Assembly (NCBI GenBank): GCA_019637435.1
Contig: JAHBVO010000001.1
Coordinates: 2,232,001 to 2,296,000, forward strand
Source of the DNA: Candidatus Obscuribacterales bacterium
GTDB lineage: Bacteria; Cyanobacteriota; Vampirovibrionia; Obscuribacterales; Obscuribacteraceae
Reading direction: 5' to 3'
DNA length: 64,000 nt
Shown here one piece after another: positions 44,634-53,956 of the stretch. The first letter of the stretch is position 1. Each line of letters starts with the position of its first letter. The notes under the pieces were generated by a model. That model saw nothing but the letters and a program-made list of their open reading frames with translations, was not told the origin of the DNA and made no database searches. The position numbers and the translations under genes are program-made.

Positions 44634-47483
44634 ATGTTAAATCCTGTTGTTTGGCGTTATTCCAGGTTTTTGTCTACATTGCTGGCATCTACATTGTTGA
44701 TTCAGTTTCCAGTCACCGCCAGGGAGAATTCAGACCCGGCTAAGGCTGGAAAGAGTGTCACCAGGTCGCAAACCAAACCTCGAAAAACGAAAGATGCAGG
44801 GACCATCAAACATGCCGTGCGCCTGCCCAGAACAGTTCTTCCCGAAACTTACCGAATCTTCATCGAGCCCGATCTCGAGAATGGGCAATTCACGGGCGAG
44901 GAGACCATCTTCACCAACGTGAACTCGGCTACCAGAGATGTCGTATTGAACGCAGTAGGTTTAGAAATTGGTGAAGTCGAGATTGCTCAAAATGGCGAGG
45001 ATGGGCACGGTAAGTGGATTGCGCCGGAGCAGACAATCGAGAACCCGGAAAAACAGCAGATAACCTTTCGCTTTCAGCAAACGCTTAAACCCGGTAAGCA
45101 TGAGTTACGCATCAAGTTTGGCGGGAAACTGAACGAAAAGTTGGAAGGTTTTTACCTGTCAGGTTATACCGATAGTAGCGGGGAGAAGCGCAAAATAGCC
45201 TGCACTCAGATGGAGCCGACCGATGCTCGCAAGGTTTTCCCATGTTTCGATGAGCCGGACATGAAGGCGACCTTTAAGGTAACTCTTGCTGTGGACGAGA
45301 GTATGACTGCGATTTCAAACGCTGCGGTTCAATTCGACAAAACTGAAGGGCGAAGCGGAAAACGACAAATCACATTTGCTGAAACCCCGAAGATGTCCAC
45401 TTACCTTGTGTGTTTCGTCGTCGGCGCCTTTGAAGCAACCGAAGCCGTGCGAGTCAATAACGTCGACATCCGTGTGTGGGCGACGCCGGGGCGGAAGGCG
45501 CAATGCGCGTTTGCCAGCGATGCCGCTCAAAAGATGTTGCCGTATTTCGAGAAGTATTTCGGTGTTAAGTATCCACTGGCAAAACTTGATTTGATTGCCA
45601 TACCTGATTTTTCCGCTGGTGCAATGGAAAATCTGGGTGCCGTTACCTTCCGTGAAACTCGCCTGCTTGTCGACGAGAAAACCGCTTCAACTGTCGCAAA
45701 GCAGGACGTGGCCTCAGTAATCGCGCATGAAATGGCTCATATGTGGTTTGGCGACGTAGTAACAATGAAGTGGTGGGATGACCTCTGGCTCAACGAGGCA
45801 TTTGCCACCTGGATGTCCGTCAAGGCACTGGAGTCGTACAAGCCGGAATGGAATCCCTGGGATTTGTTCGTGAAGGATCGAGCGCCGGCACTGGCATCCG
45901 ACTCTCTGAGTTCGACAAAACCAATCTACAACGAAGTTTTAAATCCGAGTGAAGCCGAAGAGATGTTTGACGAAATTACCTACGAGAAGGGCGCTTCCGT
46001 ACTTCGAATGCTGGAGAGATTTCTGGGCGAAGAGATTTATATGAAGGGCATTCAAAAGTACATCGCGGACCATCAGTTCGGAAACGCCGAGACCAGGGAG
46101 CTTTGGGATGCTCTGGAAAAGGTCTCGGGTAAACCTGTGGCGTCGATAATGCAAAATTGGGTTTATTCTCCCGGCTATCCCGTCGTGAAAGTGGGAGAGC
46201 GCTTGTCTTCTAAGAAAGGTGCAGGAACCGGGGTAGCGCTTGGACTGACCCAGGAATATTTCACAATTTCGCCGGTGGATGATTCCGGAAGCAAGACCCA
46301 AAAGGCGGCGAACGAAAAGGAGAAGAAACTGAAACTGTGGCAAGTGCCCGTTACCAGCCGTGTTTTGAGTGACTCGACGAAACCGCCAGCAGACTCGTCC
46401 GGATTTTTGAAGCTTCTTATGACGGAGCGCAAATCTGATTTACTGAATGTTCCAGCTCAAGACCCAATCGTTGTAAACGCACTTGCCGACGGCTATTATC
46501 GAGTTCAATATCCGGGAGACATGAGCGAGTCTATTGGCAAAGTAGCTCAAAAGGCTATGACTCCTGCTGAGCGCTATCAGTTTTTGAACGACTCGTGGGC
46601 GTTCGTAGAGGCTGGGACAATGCCGGTTTCGCAATACCTGGCTCTGACTGCTTATTATCGCGATGAAACAGATCCAAATGTCATTGAACTGTTGGTCGCG
46701 CAAATTGCCACTCTCGACTGGTTTGTAAAAGACGCGTCGCGTGCCGAATTCGCGGCGTTCGTCAGGGACCGTTTTGGACCGATGGCTCGCAAACTTGGAT
46801 GGGAACCCAAAGATGATGAAACTGAGTTGACGCAAGTTTTGCGTTCTCACGTTCTAACCGCAATCGGTACCTATGGACAGGACCGAGGCACCATCGCAGA
46901 GGCAAGAAAGTTCTGGGATATCTATCAAGAGCAGCCGGAGGAAATCAATCCAAATCTATACGAAGCGATCGTTGCCATAATGGCTTACAACGGAGATAAG
47001 GGCGTTTATGATGAGATGGAACATCTGTTCAAAAGCGCTACGACACCCGAGGCAAAGCTCCGAAATTTATACGGCTTGGCATATTTCCGTGATCCGGAAC
47101 TTCAAAAACGAACGCTGGAGCTGTCCTTAACGGATGAAGTAAAAACGCAGGATGCACCACATGTGATCCTACACTTGTTGAAGACGACGGCTGGGCGAGA
47201 GCTAGGATGGCGCTTCGTCAAACAGAATTGGAAAGAAATGGAGACCCGCTATCCCGTTCATCTCTTCCCACGCATTGTAGGCGGTGCTGCATCATTCGTT
47301 TCCAAATCGCAATCGGACGACCTTGAGCAATTTCTTGCCAGTCATCCGATCAAATCCGGAAATCGAGTGGCTGGTAAAGTCATTGAGAGGGTGCGTTCCA
47401 ATGTCAAAATCAACGAACGCAGTGGCGATTCGCTAGACACCTGGCTGAAAGATTTTCGCTCCAGGGAGAGCGCGAGCCGATAG
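44634..47483 (+). CDS. Secreted M1-family zinc aminopeptidase
   Basis: 949 residues from ATG 44634 with GGAGAA just upstream; the in-frame start at 44601 would precede that site. Signal peptide about 1-30 (PVTA/REN). M1 hallmarks: GAMEN near 329 (N-terminal amine binding), HEMAHMWFGDVV near 364 with the zinc-binding HExxH, and the downstream Glu in NEAFATW. A C-terminal ERAP1-like helical domain completes the family architecture. Removes N-terminal residues from peptides, here outside the cytosol, probably in nutrient scavenging or envelope peptide turnover. Confidence 0.93.
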   Translation: MLNPVVWRYSRFLSTLLASTLLIQFPVTARENSDPAKAGKSVTRSQTKPRKTKDAGTIKHAVRLPRTVLPETYRIFIEPDLENGQFTGEETIFTNVNSATRDVVLNAVGLEIGEVEIAQNGEDGHGKWIAPEQTIENPEKQQITFRFQQTLKPGKHELRIKFGGKLNEKLEGFYLSGYTDSSGEKRKIACTQMEPTDARKVFPCFDEPDMKATFKVTLAVDESMTAISNAAVQFDKTEGRSGKRQITFAETPKMSTYLVCFVVGAFEATEAVRVNNVDIRVWATPGRKAQCAFASDAAQKMLPYFEKYFGVKYPLAKLDLIAIPDFSAGAMENLGAVTFRETRLLVDEKTASTVAKQDVASVIAHEMAHMWFGDVVTMKWWDDLWLNEAFATWMSVKALESYKPEWNPWDLFVKDRAPALASDSLSSTKPIYNEVLNPSEAEEMFDEITYEKGASVLRMLERFLGEEIYMKGIQKYIADHQFGNAETRELWDALEKVSGKPVASIMQNWVYSPGYPVVKVGERLSSKKGAGTGVALGLTQEYFTISPVDDSGSKTQKAANEKEKKLKLWQVPVTSRVLSDSTKPPADSSGFLKLLMTERKSDLLNVPAQDPIVVNALADGYYRVQYPGDMSESIGKVAQKAMTPAERYQFLNDSWAFVEAGTMPVSQYLALTAYYRDETDPNVIELLVAQIATLDWFVKDASRAEFAAFVRDRFGPMARKLGWEPKDDETELTQVLRSHVLTAIGTYGQDRGTIAEARKFWDIYQEQPEEINPNLYEAIVAIMAYNGDKGVYDEMEHLFKSATTPEAKLRNLYGLAYFRDPELQKRTLELSLTDEVKTQDAPHVILHLLKTTAGRELGWRFVKQNWKEMETRYPVHLFPRIVGGAASFVSKSQSDDLEQFLASHPIKSGNRVAGKVIERVRSNVKINERSGDSLDTWLKDFRSRESASR

Positions 47484-47589
47484 CAACTACATCACATAAT
47501 TTGCAGTTTTTTGATTTTTAGGTAAAGTAGGAAAGGAGCCTGATGCCGGGAAAGACTCCTCACCGCAGACCTAAGAGTTCTCATCAAAA

Positions 47590-48621
47590 ATGGAAAGCAG
47601 CGCAAATCGGGAGGCAACTCCCCCTGTCCGGGCACTCGTCCTTTCGGGCGGTGGCGGTCGCGGTGCTTATGAAGCCGGTGTGGCTAAAGCATGTTTCGAG
47701 CGAGATTTTCATTTTGATTGGATTGTCGGTACCAGTATTGGAGCGCTAAATGCTGCGCTTGTAGGCCAAAACGACCTGGTTCTGCTGGAAGAAATGTGGC
47801 AGAGAATTAAATCGTCGGATGTATATAGACTGCCGTCCCCTGCCCATCTGCGTCGAGTATTTTTTGGACAACAGCTCGGACTTTTAAACACTGCTCCGTT
47901 GGAAAGCCTCTTGAGGAGCTGCGTCAGTTTAGAGAGGCTCAAGGCCGGCAGATCGAAAGTCGGCTTCGTAACCACTGATCTTTGCGGTTTGGGTACTAGA
48001 GTCTTTACTGGAGATGAGATAGAGACTCAGGATGATCTTATCGATATTTTGATGGCATCATCTGCGATACCGCTTCTATTTCCTCCCAGATCGCTTAATG
48101 GTGAGGGGTGCTGGATGGATGGAGGTTTAGTCAGAAATACTCCGATTCAGGCGGCTATAAACCTTGGTGCAACTGAGATTTATGCGGTGCTGGTTGAGCC
48201 TAATTCCGCCGACGCTTGCCCGTCCTCTTTGACGCAGTTGATTTCACGTGTGCTGGAAATCGTTTTCGATCACTCCGCCCGCAGTGGCATTGCCCACGTC
48301 ACTCAGCACAATCGAATCCTGGATGCCGGGCGCTCGCGCGGAGGAAACGGCAACTGGTGCTTACTCGAAGAAAAAGAAGTTGCTTCCGCCAGTGGAGACG
48401 GTACCGGCAATGGAAATGGTACACGACCGCAAGGATGCGCGTTCGAATTCGTCGACCTGTCAAAACAGGCAGGTACCGGAAAGCGGGTTAGTTTGTACAT
48501 AGTAAAGCCGGAGCGCCAGATCCTGGGCTCTTTACTGGAGATTGATCCGCATGTTTCAAACTGGCTGCTCAAGCTTGGGTATGAAGACGTAATTCGCAAA
48601 TGCGAGCCTGCTGTTGTTTAA
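47590..48621 (+). CDS. Patatin-like phospholipase
   Basis: 343 residues. Patatin fold with Ser-Asp dyad: LVLSGGGGRGAYEAGV oxyanion loop near 15-30, IVGTSIGALNAAL with the nucleophile Ser near 49, and CWMDGGLVRNTP with the catalytic Asp near 177. Hydrolyses membrane lipid esters. No signal peptide, so cytosolic or peripheral membrane; a Gly/Asn-rich insertion near 270-285 is unusual. ATG 47590 has no strong ribosome binding site. Followed closely by the converging TPR gene (35 bp). Confidence 0.9.
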   Translation: MESSANREATPPVRALVLSGGGGRGAYEAGVAKACFERDFHFDWIVGTSIGALNAALVGQNDLVLLEEMWQRIKSSDVYRLPSPAHLRRVFFGQQLGLLNTAPLESLLRSCVSLERLKAGRSKVGFVTTDLCGLGTRVFTGDEIETQDDLIDILMASSAIPLLFPPRSLNGEGCWMDGGLVRNTPIQAAINLGATEIYAVLVEPNSADACPSSLTQLISRVLEIVFDHSARSGIAHVTQHNRILDAGRSRGGNGNWCLLEEKEVASASGDGTGNGNGTRPQGCAFEFVDLSKQAGTGKRVSLYIVKPERQILGSLLEIDPHVSNWLLKLGYEDVIRKCEPAVV

Positions 48622-48656
48622 TCACGCAGCTGTTTTGTTGTTTAAGAAACGTCGTT

Positions 48657-49745
48657 TTACATTGACTCAATGGCGCGCTGTCTGTCTCGTTTAGCCTTGT
48701 CCGGCTGCCCCAGTTTTTCATAAACCAGAGCACGTTGCCTGTATGTATCGGGAGATGGGAACGCTGAGTTTTCCAGGGCGTTTGTGTAATCCGCAAGTGC
48801 CTGAGGGTACTGTTTTGTCGCCAAATAGCAATCTCCCCGAAACCGATATGCGTCGCTGTTGTCGGTTTCACGCTTTAATAGTTTCGAGTAGAGAGCGATC
48901 GCTTCGTCGTACTTTTTGATCTTGCGGAGCAGATTTCCGTATCGGTAAACATAACCTACTGCATTTTTCGTCGATTCAAGCGCACGTTCAAAATATTTGC
49001 ATGCGCGCTCGCCCTCATTTAGGTTCTCGAGGCAACTCGCTGCAGACGCATAGGAGCTTGCATCTCCCGGATTATTCTTGATGGCTCTTACGTAGTCGTC
49101 GTAAGCATGCTTATAGTCTCCGGCGTAAAAGTAAAGGTTGGCTCGATACTGATAAGCACAGGCTGCGCCTGGAAACCGTTTAATATAATTGTTGTACACC
49201 TTCAGTGCTTCTGCGCTCTTGCCCTTCTTCTCGAGCGCTACAGCGTGCCAGAGATCATTGTTTTGAAGTACGGTTTTATCGTGATCGCGAGGCAGCCGAG
49301 CTTGGCTATACAATTTGCGCAGAGTAAGGACGATTTTGTCGTCTGTCGGGTCTAGACCGTAAGCATATTCGTAGGCCGCGGCTGCCCTTCGATAATCCTG
49401 TCTTGATTTAAAAATATCGCCTCTGGCATTCGCCGCTGGTTTATATGCTTGGTTCAGTTGTAGTGCTTTCTGGTAGTCGGCTTCTGCTTTTGCGTACTCT
49501 CTTTTTCTGCTATGCAGCCGACCACGAAGTTGATAGACATTGGGATTATTCGGATATCGCTTGAGCAGGCTCTCTATTTCCGCTTCGGCTTTTGAAATCT
49601 CTTTGTGATCGAGCAATTTGTCGCATGTATAAATATCCTGGATTTCTGGATCTGTCAGCGCATCGCGCGCGGACGAAGCGCAAATCAGGTTGCAAGCAAT
49701 GACCAGTAAGATTGACTGTATAAATGAGTAAACGCGCATTTTCAT
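48657..49745 (-). CDS. Secreted TPR protein
   Basis: 362 residues from ATG 49745 (the frame extends to 49823 and an ATG lies also at 49739). Signal peptide about 1-27 (CNLICASSA). About nine TPRs (VYQLRGRLHSRKREYAKAEA, HAVALEKKGKSAEALKVYNN, AYRFRGDCYLATKQYPQALADY). Predicted periplasmic interaction scaffold; partner unknown. A small hairpin sits directly in front of the ATG. The thioredoxin-like gene on the same strand ends about 50 bp upstream, so co-transcription is likely. Confidence 0.8.
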   Translation of the reverse strand: MKMRVYSFIQSILLVIACNLICASSARDALTDPEIQDIYTCDKLLDHKEISKAEAEIESLLKRYPNNPNVYQLRGRLHSRKREYAKAEADYQKALQLNQAYKPAANARGDIFKSRQDYRRAAAAYEYAYGLDPTDDKIVLTLRKLYSQARLPRDHDKTVLQNNDLWHAVALEKKGKSAEALKVYNNYIKRFPGAACAYQYRANLYFYAGDYKHAYDDYVRAIKNNPGDASSYASAASCLENLNEGERACKYFERALESTKNAVGYVYRYGNLLRKIKKYDEAIALYSKLLKRETDNSDAYRFRGDCYLATKQYPQALADYTNALENSAFPSPDTYRQRALVYEKLGQPDKAKRDRQRAIESM

Positions 49746-49746
49746 A

Positions 49747-49765
49747 GATGGAAAGTTTTTCCATC
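49747..49765 (-). promoter_or_regulatory. Hairpin over the translation start region of the TPR gene
   Basis: GATGGAAA (49747-49754) and TTTCCATC (49758-49765) form a perfect 8-bp stem with a 3-nt loop, one base before the ATG at 49745 on the minus strand. It covers the place where a ribosome binding site would be and could limit translation. Confidence 0.45.
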
Positions 49766-49797
49766 CTAGCACGCGTTTACCATGATTCGAATGCGAC

Positions 49798-50988
49798 CTA
49801 ACCTCCGGAATCCTCGTTTGCAAACGGGTAGGTCTGGGTCAGGATTCGATCGAATCCCAGGTAAGGGTCGTCGAGGTCGGCATGTAGAACTTCGCGATAT
49901 AGCCAGTGTTTCATATCGTCCGGCTTGAGCGTCCTTTTGGTCTTGATGAGCGAGTCTCGAAGATAGGCGTGAATCAGCGGCCTTCTTTCTGACTCGTTCA
50001 AGTCAGAATCAGACTGTAGCGCCGCGTTTAAAGCCGACCCGGTTTTAGCCGGCGATTCAAACGGCACCGCAGGTGGTGAAGACGAGCTTGCAATTACTTG
50101 CACCGCGGGGACAAGAGGAGGCGCAGAATAGCTGTGATAAGCGATTAGCTTCCTGTTCATCTGCTCTGGGTTGGACGTCAAGTCAGCAAATTGGCTCTTG
50201 ATTAAGGAGAGCGCTGACAAGTATCGAGATTGACTGTAGATTCCCGGAATTACATCGATCACGCTTCCGTCACTCGTACATACGTACGTTGCAATATTTC
50301 CATTCACTGTTCTGGTCATTGTTTTTCCCATTCCAAAATCTATCGTGATTTTCGGAACAGGTCTTACCGAGACCCAGGTCGGTTCAAAATTCTGGTTGAT
50401 GTAGCTGGAAACTTCAGGCGACGAAAACAGCACGGTTCTCGCAAGTCTTGCGTTCGTTCAGCAGAAGCGATCGTCCAGTGAACCCATCATGTGAAATACC
50501 AGAACCGGTTTGCCTGATTTCGACGCACTTTTCATCGCCGCTGTTAAGTCTTTATGCCATGAGACCAGTCCGGGTTTGACCTTTACCGTCGCCACTGCCG
50601 GCGGTGCTGAAATCGGGACGGCATTATCGAGTTTCTCTAACTCGCCTTTGGTCTCGAGACTTTTAAAAAGATCCGGTGCTGCACTTGTTTTCAGCATCGA
50701 CTTTAACGGAGCCTCGATTCGCAATTTGCTGAAGTCGGGCTTCCTCGGAGGGGCAGACACATCTTCCGATTTGATCATCCGCTTCAGCGGAATTTCGATT
50801 GCCGCTTTACTCATGTCCATACGGCGTGCCGTTTTCAAGGTTTTATTTGACAGATTTTGTGCCGATGCTGCTGTCGTCAGGGAAATTCCGGCAATGAGGG
50901 ACGCTGCAACAGTCAGGCTGATCCCTGTCGAGAGGCGCCTTGATATAGACGACTGTTTTGCACGCGACCACTTATTTTTGAGATTCAC
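49798..50988 (-). CDS. Thioredoxin-like exported protein with in-frame TGA (candidate selenoprotein, Cys-Sec)
   Basis: Two frames, 50988-50458 and 50433-49798, lie in the same phase, separated by one TGA at 50458-50460. Read through, the product is 396 residues with the TGA as residue 177, directly after a Cys. GTG 50988 has GAGG 9 nt upstream. Order: signal-like segment about 20-45; two copies of IE(I/A)PLK(R/S)M; then a thioredoxin/DUF255-like domain (W-HKDLTAAMKSASKSGKPVL, VFHMMGSLDDRFC, [TGA], TNARLARTVLFSSPEV, YINQNFEPTWVSV). The eight codons after the TGA and before the next possible start continue the domain well. A SECIS-like hairpin follows the TGA. Alternatives are a nonsense mutation or sequencing error. 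TGA ends other genes here, so general recoding is ruled out. Confidence 0.7.
50422..50441 (-). promoter_or_regulatory. SECIS-like stem-loop downstream of the in-frame TGA
   Basis: On the minus-strand mRNA, 7 bp (50441-50435 with 50428-50422, one G-U) close a 6-nt loop CGUGCU. The loop begins 24 nt after the UGA (50460-50458). This fits the general bacterial SECIS model (stem of at least 4 bp, small loop with a G in its first two bases, 16-37 nt from the UGA). A competing 5-bp hairpin CGCAA/UUGCG overlaps its lower stem. Confidence 0.5.
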
Positions 50989-51226
50989 GGTTTAATCCTC
51001 TATTTGCGCCGGAAACGGATTACTCTGGATGCACAAAATCAATTTGAACCATCTGGACCTATTCTGATTAGGCAACGCCGTTTTTGATCTGGTGTAAACC
51101 CTGAAGTTCTGCAGGAAGTTTCCCGGAACTTTTGTGACAGAGCGTAATAACCCCCTTTGCAACCCGTCTGAATGGAAGTATCTTTGTTCTGTAAAAAAGG
51201 GGAATCCATGCAACAGGTCAACGATT

Positions 51227-51820
51227 ATGCATCCCTACTGGATTCAGAAAATTGAGGAGAGCAGAAAGACGTCCGTGACTAAGTTCTGGGTCGTAATTGT
51301 GCTCATAATCGTGCTTCCGTTGTTGCTGGTCATGAAGCATGACCATTTTATGATTCTCGGTGTTCTATGTTTTGCAGGCGCCGGATTGCGGCTTTACTGG
51401 CTGGGGCGAGACTTGCCGTCCACTCCCAAAGATCAACTTCCGGCGTCGGCAGACCTGACACATCAAACTGAGACGCAGGTTCCTACGCAGTGGCCGTCTA
51501 ACACAAATCCGAACATTTTCGGCAGCCCTCAGGCACACTCTGCCTTCGCCTCGGCACCCGTGCCGCATATGGGTGTTCAAACACATCCGTTTCCCGAACA
51601 AGCTCAGGTCGTCTCAGGTCAGTACGTGACCGAAGCGCAACCGCAAATAGCAGGCGGCGTGCCTACTCAATTTCCAAATGGTTTGCCGCCAAATCCGTTC
51701 CCTCAGAGTCAACAATCTGTCCCGCCGTTGACGGGCGAGGAAGAGCTGTCCAGGACCCAATCTGGTATAGAAACCGCGGCGCCTCAGAGACCGCTTCACT
51801 TCCACGACATGGCTCGCTGA
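51227..51820 (+). CDS. Two-span membrane protein with Pro/Gln-rich tail
   Basis: 197 residues from ATG 51227 (AGGT about 9 nt upstream; the frame is open to 51134). Two adjacent hydrophobic spans near 17-33 and 39-55 (FWVVIVLIIVLPLLLVM, FMILGVLCFAGAGLRLYWL) form a hairpin, followed by about 130 residues of Pro/Gln/Thr-rich, presumably disordered sequence. A second short frame (51208-51255, 15 codons) with a stronger AAGGGG site overlaps the start and could modulate it. Function unknown. Confidence 0.6.
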   Translation: MHPYWIQKIEESRKTSVTKFWVVIVLIIVLPLLLVMKHDHFMILGVLCFAGAGLRLYWLGRDLPSTPKDQLPASADLTHQTETQVPTQWPSNTNPNIFGSPQAHSAFASAPVPHMGVQTHPFPEQAQVVSGQYVTEAQPQIAGGVPTQFPNGLPPNPFPQSQQSVPPLTGEEELSRTQSGIETAAPQRPLHFHDMAR

Positions 51821-51845
51821 CGAGTTTCGAAGGACCATCGTCGTC

Positions 51846-52859
51846 TCATTGGCTTGACGTACTTACCGTACTGTTCCTCTTCGGCGGGTGTTTCTTCAGG
51901 TAGCGCTTGGCTCCGTCTGACAGTAAATCTCTGTGCATTCTCCAAGGGTCCTTGAAGAAATAGACCGCAATGTCCTTGTCCAGCATATGCGTGGAGACTA
52001 ATTCGATGGCGTAGAGTTCTTCGTTCTTTCCCTCTCCGTAAATTATGTTTTGTCCCTCGCGTTTTTGTTTCAGCAGCTTTTGAAAATAGAGCATGGCGCT
52101 GTTCTGCTCACGCGGCATATGACCAGACATAACTGCGACGTGAAGACGTTTCCACTCATCTTTCGGAATGGTCGCTTGCCACTTCTTCATTTGTTCGTCG
52201 ATTGCTTTGAGTTCGAAACTGATTGCCTCATAAGCATTCTCTAGAACCAGCGGCCCCGCTTGCCTCGTGTATTCCATGAGTCGTGCGCTATCTATCGCGC
52301 CCGCTTTCTCAATTTCGTCGATGAATTGAGATGTTTTATCTATGAGGAGATGCTGTCGCTTCAGACATTCATCGGATAAATTCCATAGCTCTAAATTTTT
52401 AGAAGCAATCGAATATGACTTTCTAAAATTATTCAGCCGCTCCAGAGTTGGCTTGGAAAGAGCTTTCCCGTCTGCCCCCTCGAGGATAACAAATATCGTC
52501 AGTGGGATGTGGGCAACCGACTTCAATAGAGAATACTCAGCCGGAATGATATTGGTCTCCTCGCGTTTGCCTTTGTAGTCGAGGATAAGTTTGTCTTCCT
52601 TTTGAATTATCAATGGTCCGCTGGTCGAGTATTTGTCGGACCTGGCGAGTGCGTATGCACTCCTGAACTGCTGGTTCATCTCGTTCCATGGAGCAAGCAA
52701 TTCTTGTTTTGTTGCTGCTGTCTTCGACTTCGACTCAGCTTCTGCTCTGGACCCGGTACCTGGAACGCTCGAATCAGGTGTGTTTTCTGCGTTCACTGAA
52801 TGAGTGAGTCCAATCGACATTGCCAGTGAGATTGCCAGGGCAGAGATTTTCTTATTCAA
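51846..52859 (-). CDS. Secreted protein of unknown function
   Basis: 337 residues from TTG 52859. Signal peptide about 1-24 (SVNA/EN). A Ser/Lys/Ala-rich linker is followed by a mostly helical, charged domain (about 55-330) with no family I recognise; segments such as FRKSYSIASKNLELWNLSDECLK and KKWQATIPKDEWKRLH are Trp- and Lys-rich. It ends in a basic, Ser/Thr-rich tail. It begins 13 bp after the WG-repeat lipoprotein gene on the same strand, so the two are likely an operon and may cooperate in the envelope. Confidence 0.65.
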   Translation of the reverse strand: MNKKISALAISLAMSIGLTHSVNAENTPDSSVPGTGSRAEAESKSKTAATKQELLAPWNEMNQQFRSAYALARSDKYSTSGPLIIQKEDKLILDYKGKREETNIIPAEYSLLKSVAHIPLTIFVILEGADGKALSKPTLERLNNFRKSYSIASKNLELWNLSDECLKRQHLLIDKTSQFIDEIEKAGAIDSARLMEYTRQAGPLVLENAYEAISFELKAIDEQMKKWQATIPKDEWKRLHVAVMSGHMPREQNSAMLYFQKLLKQKREGQNIIYGEGKNEELYAIELVSTHMLDKDIAVYFFKDPWRMHRDLLSDGAKRYLKKHPPKRNSTVSTSSQ

Positions 52860-52872
52860 CTATCGCGACCTG

Positions 52873-53844
52873 CTATTCTTCTTCAACTCTGACGCAAACA
52901 GCCGCACGTCCGTCTGAGAACGCGAGACCCTCGTTGTATTTCGGCTTGATGACCAGCTTTCCATTCTTGTTGATATAACCGAATTTTGAGTTGATCTTCA
53001 CCAGAGCGCGTCCCTCGGAAAATTTTTCTGCTTCGTCAAACTTATATTTGATTACGACATCGCCTTTTCTGTCGACGTAGCCCCAGAGTCCCTCTTTTTT
53101 GACCGGTGCAAGTCCTTCTGAATACGCAGATCTCGATGCTAATTCAGGCCTGAGCTGGAAATTGCCGTTTGAATCGGCAAAACCAAACTGACCATTTTGC
53201 CTGACTTCAGAAACACCATCCGTGTAACTTTCCGCTGTCTCGAACGCCGGTTCTACTTTCAGTGTCCCAGATGTGTCCACAAATCCCCATTTGTCCTTCA
53301 CCAGAACAGGTGCCAGACCGTCTCCGAATGGCTTGGCGTCGTCATAGGTCGGTTTTACGACCAGGTTGCCGGTCTTGTCGACAAATCCCCACTTATCTCC
53401 CTGCTTAACCGGACCGAGACCGTCGCCCCAGGACTTCACATCGTCGAACTCAGCTTTGACGATTTGAGTACCAGTGGCATCGATAAAGCCCCATTTCCAG
53501 TTGTCGGCGCGTACTGGTGCCACTTCATTCTTGAAAGGTCGAGCCTCCAGGAACTGAGGCTTTATAACGAGTTCTCCTGATTTGTCGATAAAACCCCACT
53601 TGCCACCCTGTTTGACGGCAGCAAAACCGTCTGAATAAGAGAGTGCTCTTTCGTACTTGGGCTCGATTAGAACCGCACCTTTCCAGTCGATATAACCCCA
53701 GCGTTTTCCAATATCGGCCGGGTCGACCTGAGCAGCTTCCTGCTGGGCACTATCGGCGGTACTATCACTGTTGCCACCACCGGTGGAGCAACCTGAAAGT
53801 GTGAGCGCGAGCCAGAGAAGCAGAATGGTAAGGATTAATTGCAT
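52873..53844 (-). CDS. WG-repeat lipoprotein
   Basis: 323 residues. Lipoprotein signal with LTLSGC/STGG lipobox. The body is about nine WG-type repeats of some 32-35 residues, each with the pattern G.WGF(I/V)D..G.(L/I)VI.P.(F/Y)..(A).PF.(D/E)G (for example KWGFIDKSGELVIKPQF and KWGFVDKTGNLVVKPTY). WG repeats form a beta-propeller-like or solenoid structure seen in surface and signalling proteins of many environmental bacteria. Anchored at a membrane, facing outward. First gene of a two-gene unit with 51846. Confidence 0.85.
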   Translation of the reverse strand: MQLILTILLLWLALTLSGCSTGGGNSDSTADSAQQEAAQVDPADIGKRWGYIDWKGAVLIEPKYERALSYSDGFAAVKQGGKWGFIDKSGELVIKPQFLEARPFKNEVAPVRADNWKWGFIDATGTQIVKAEFDDVKSWGDGLGPVKQGDKWGFVDKTGNLVVKPTYDDAKPFGDGLAPVLVKDKWGFVDTSGTLKVEPAFETAESYTDGVSEVRQNGQFGFADSNGNFQLRPELASRSAYSEGLAPVKKEGLWGYVDRKGDVVIKYKFDEAEKFSEGRALVKINSKFGYINKNGKLVIKPKYNEGLAFSDGRAAVCVRVEEE

Positions 53845-53956
53845 TACGTGATATTATCGGACGCTGTAAGGGAAGCCGAAGGCACTTTAAACAATCAGCC
53901 CTACTAGCATAGTGCGGTATAGCGCTCGATGCAAGGCGACGAGATATTTGAACCCG

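Noticed and set aside
50458..50460. Alternative genetic code with TGA as sense
   Set aside because: Other genes end cleanly at TGA (for example 29527, 34483 and 42419), so TGA is a normal stop in this organism.
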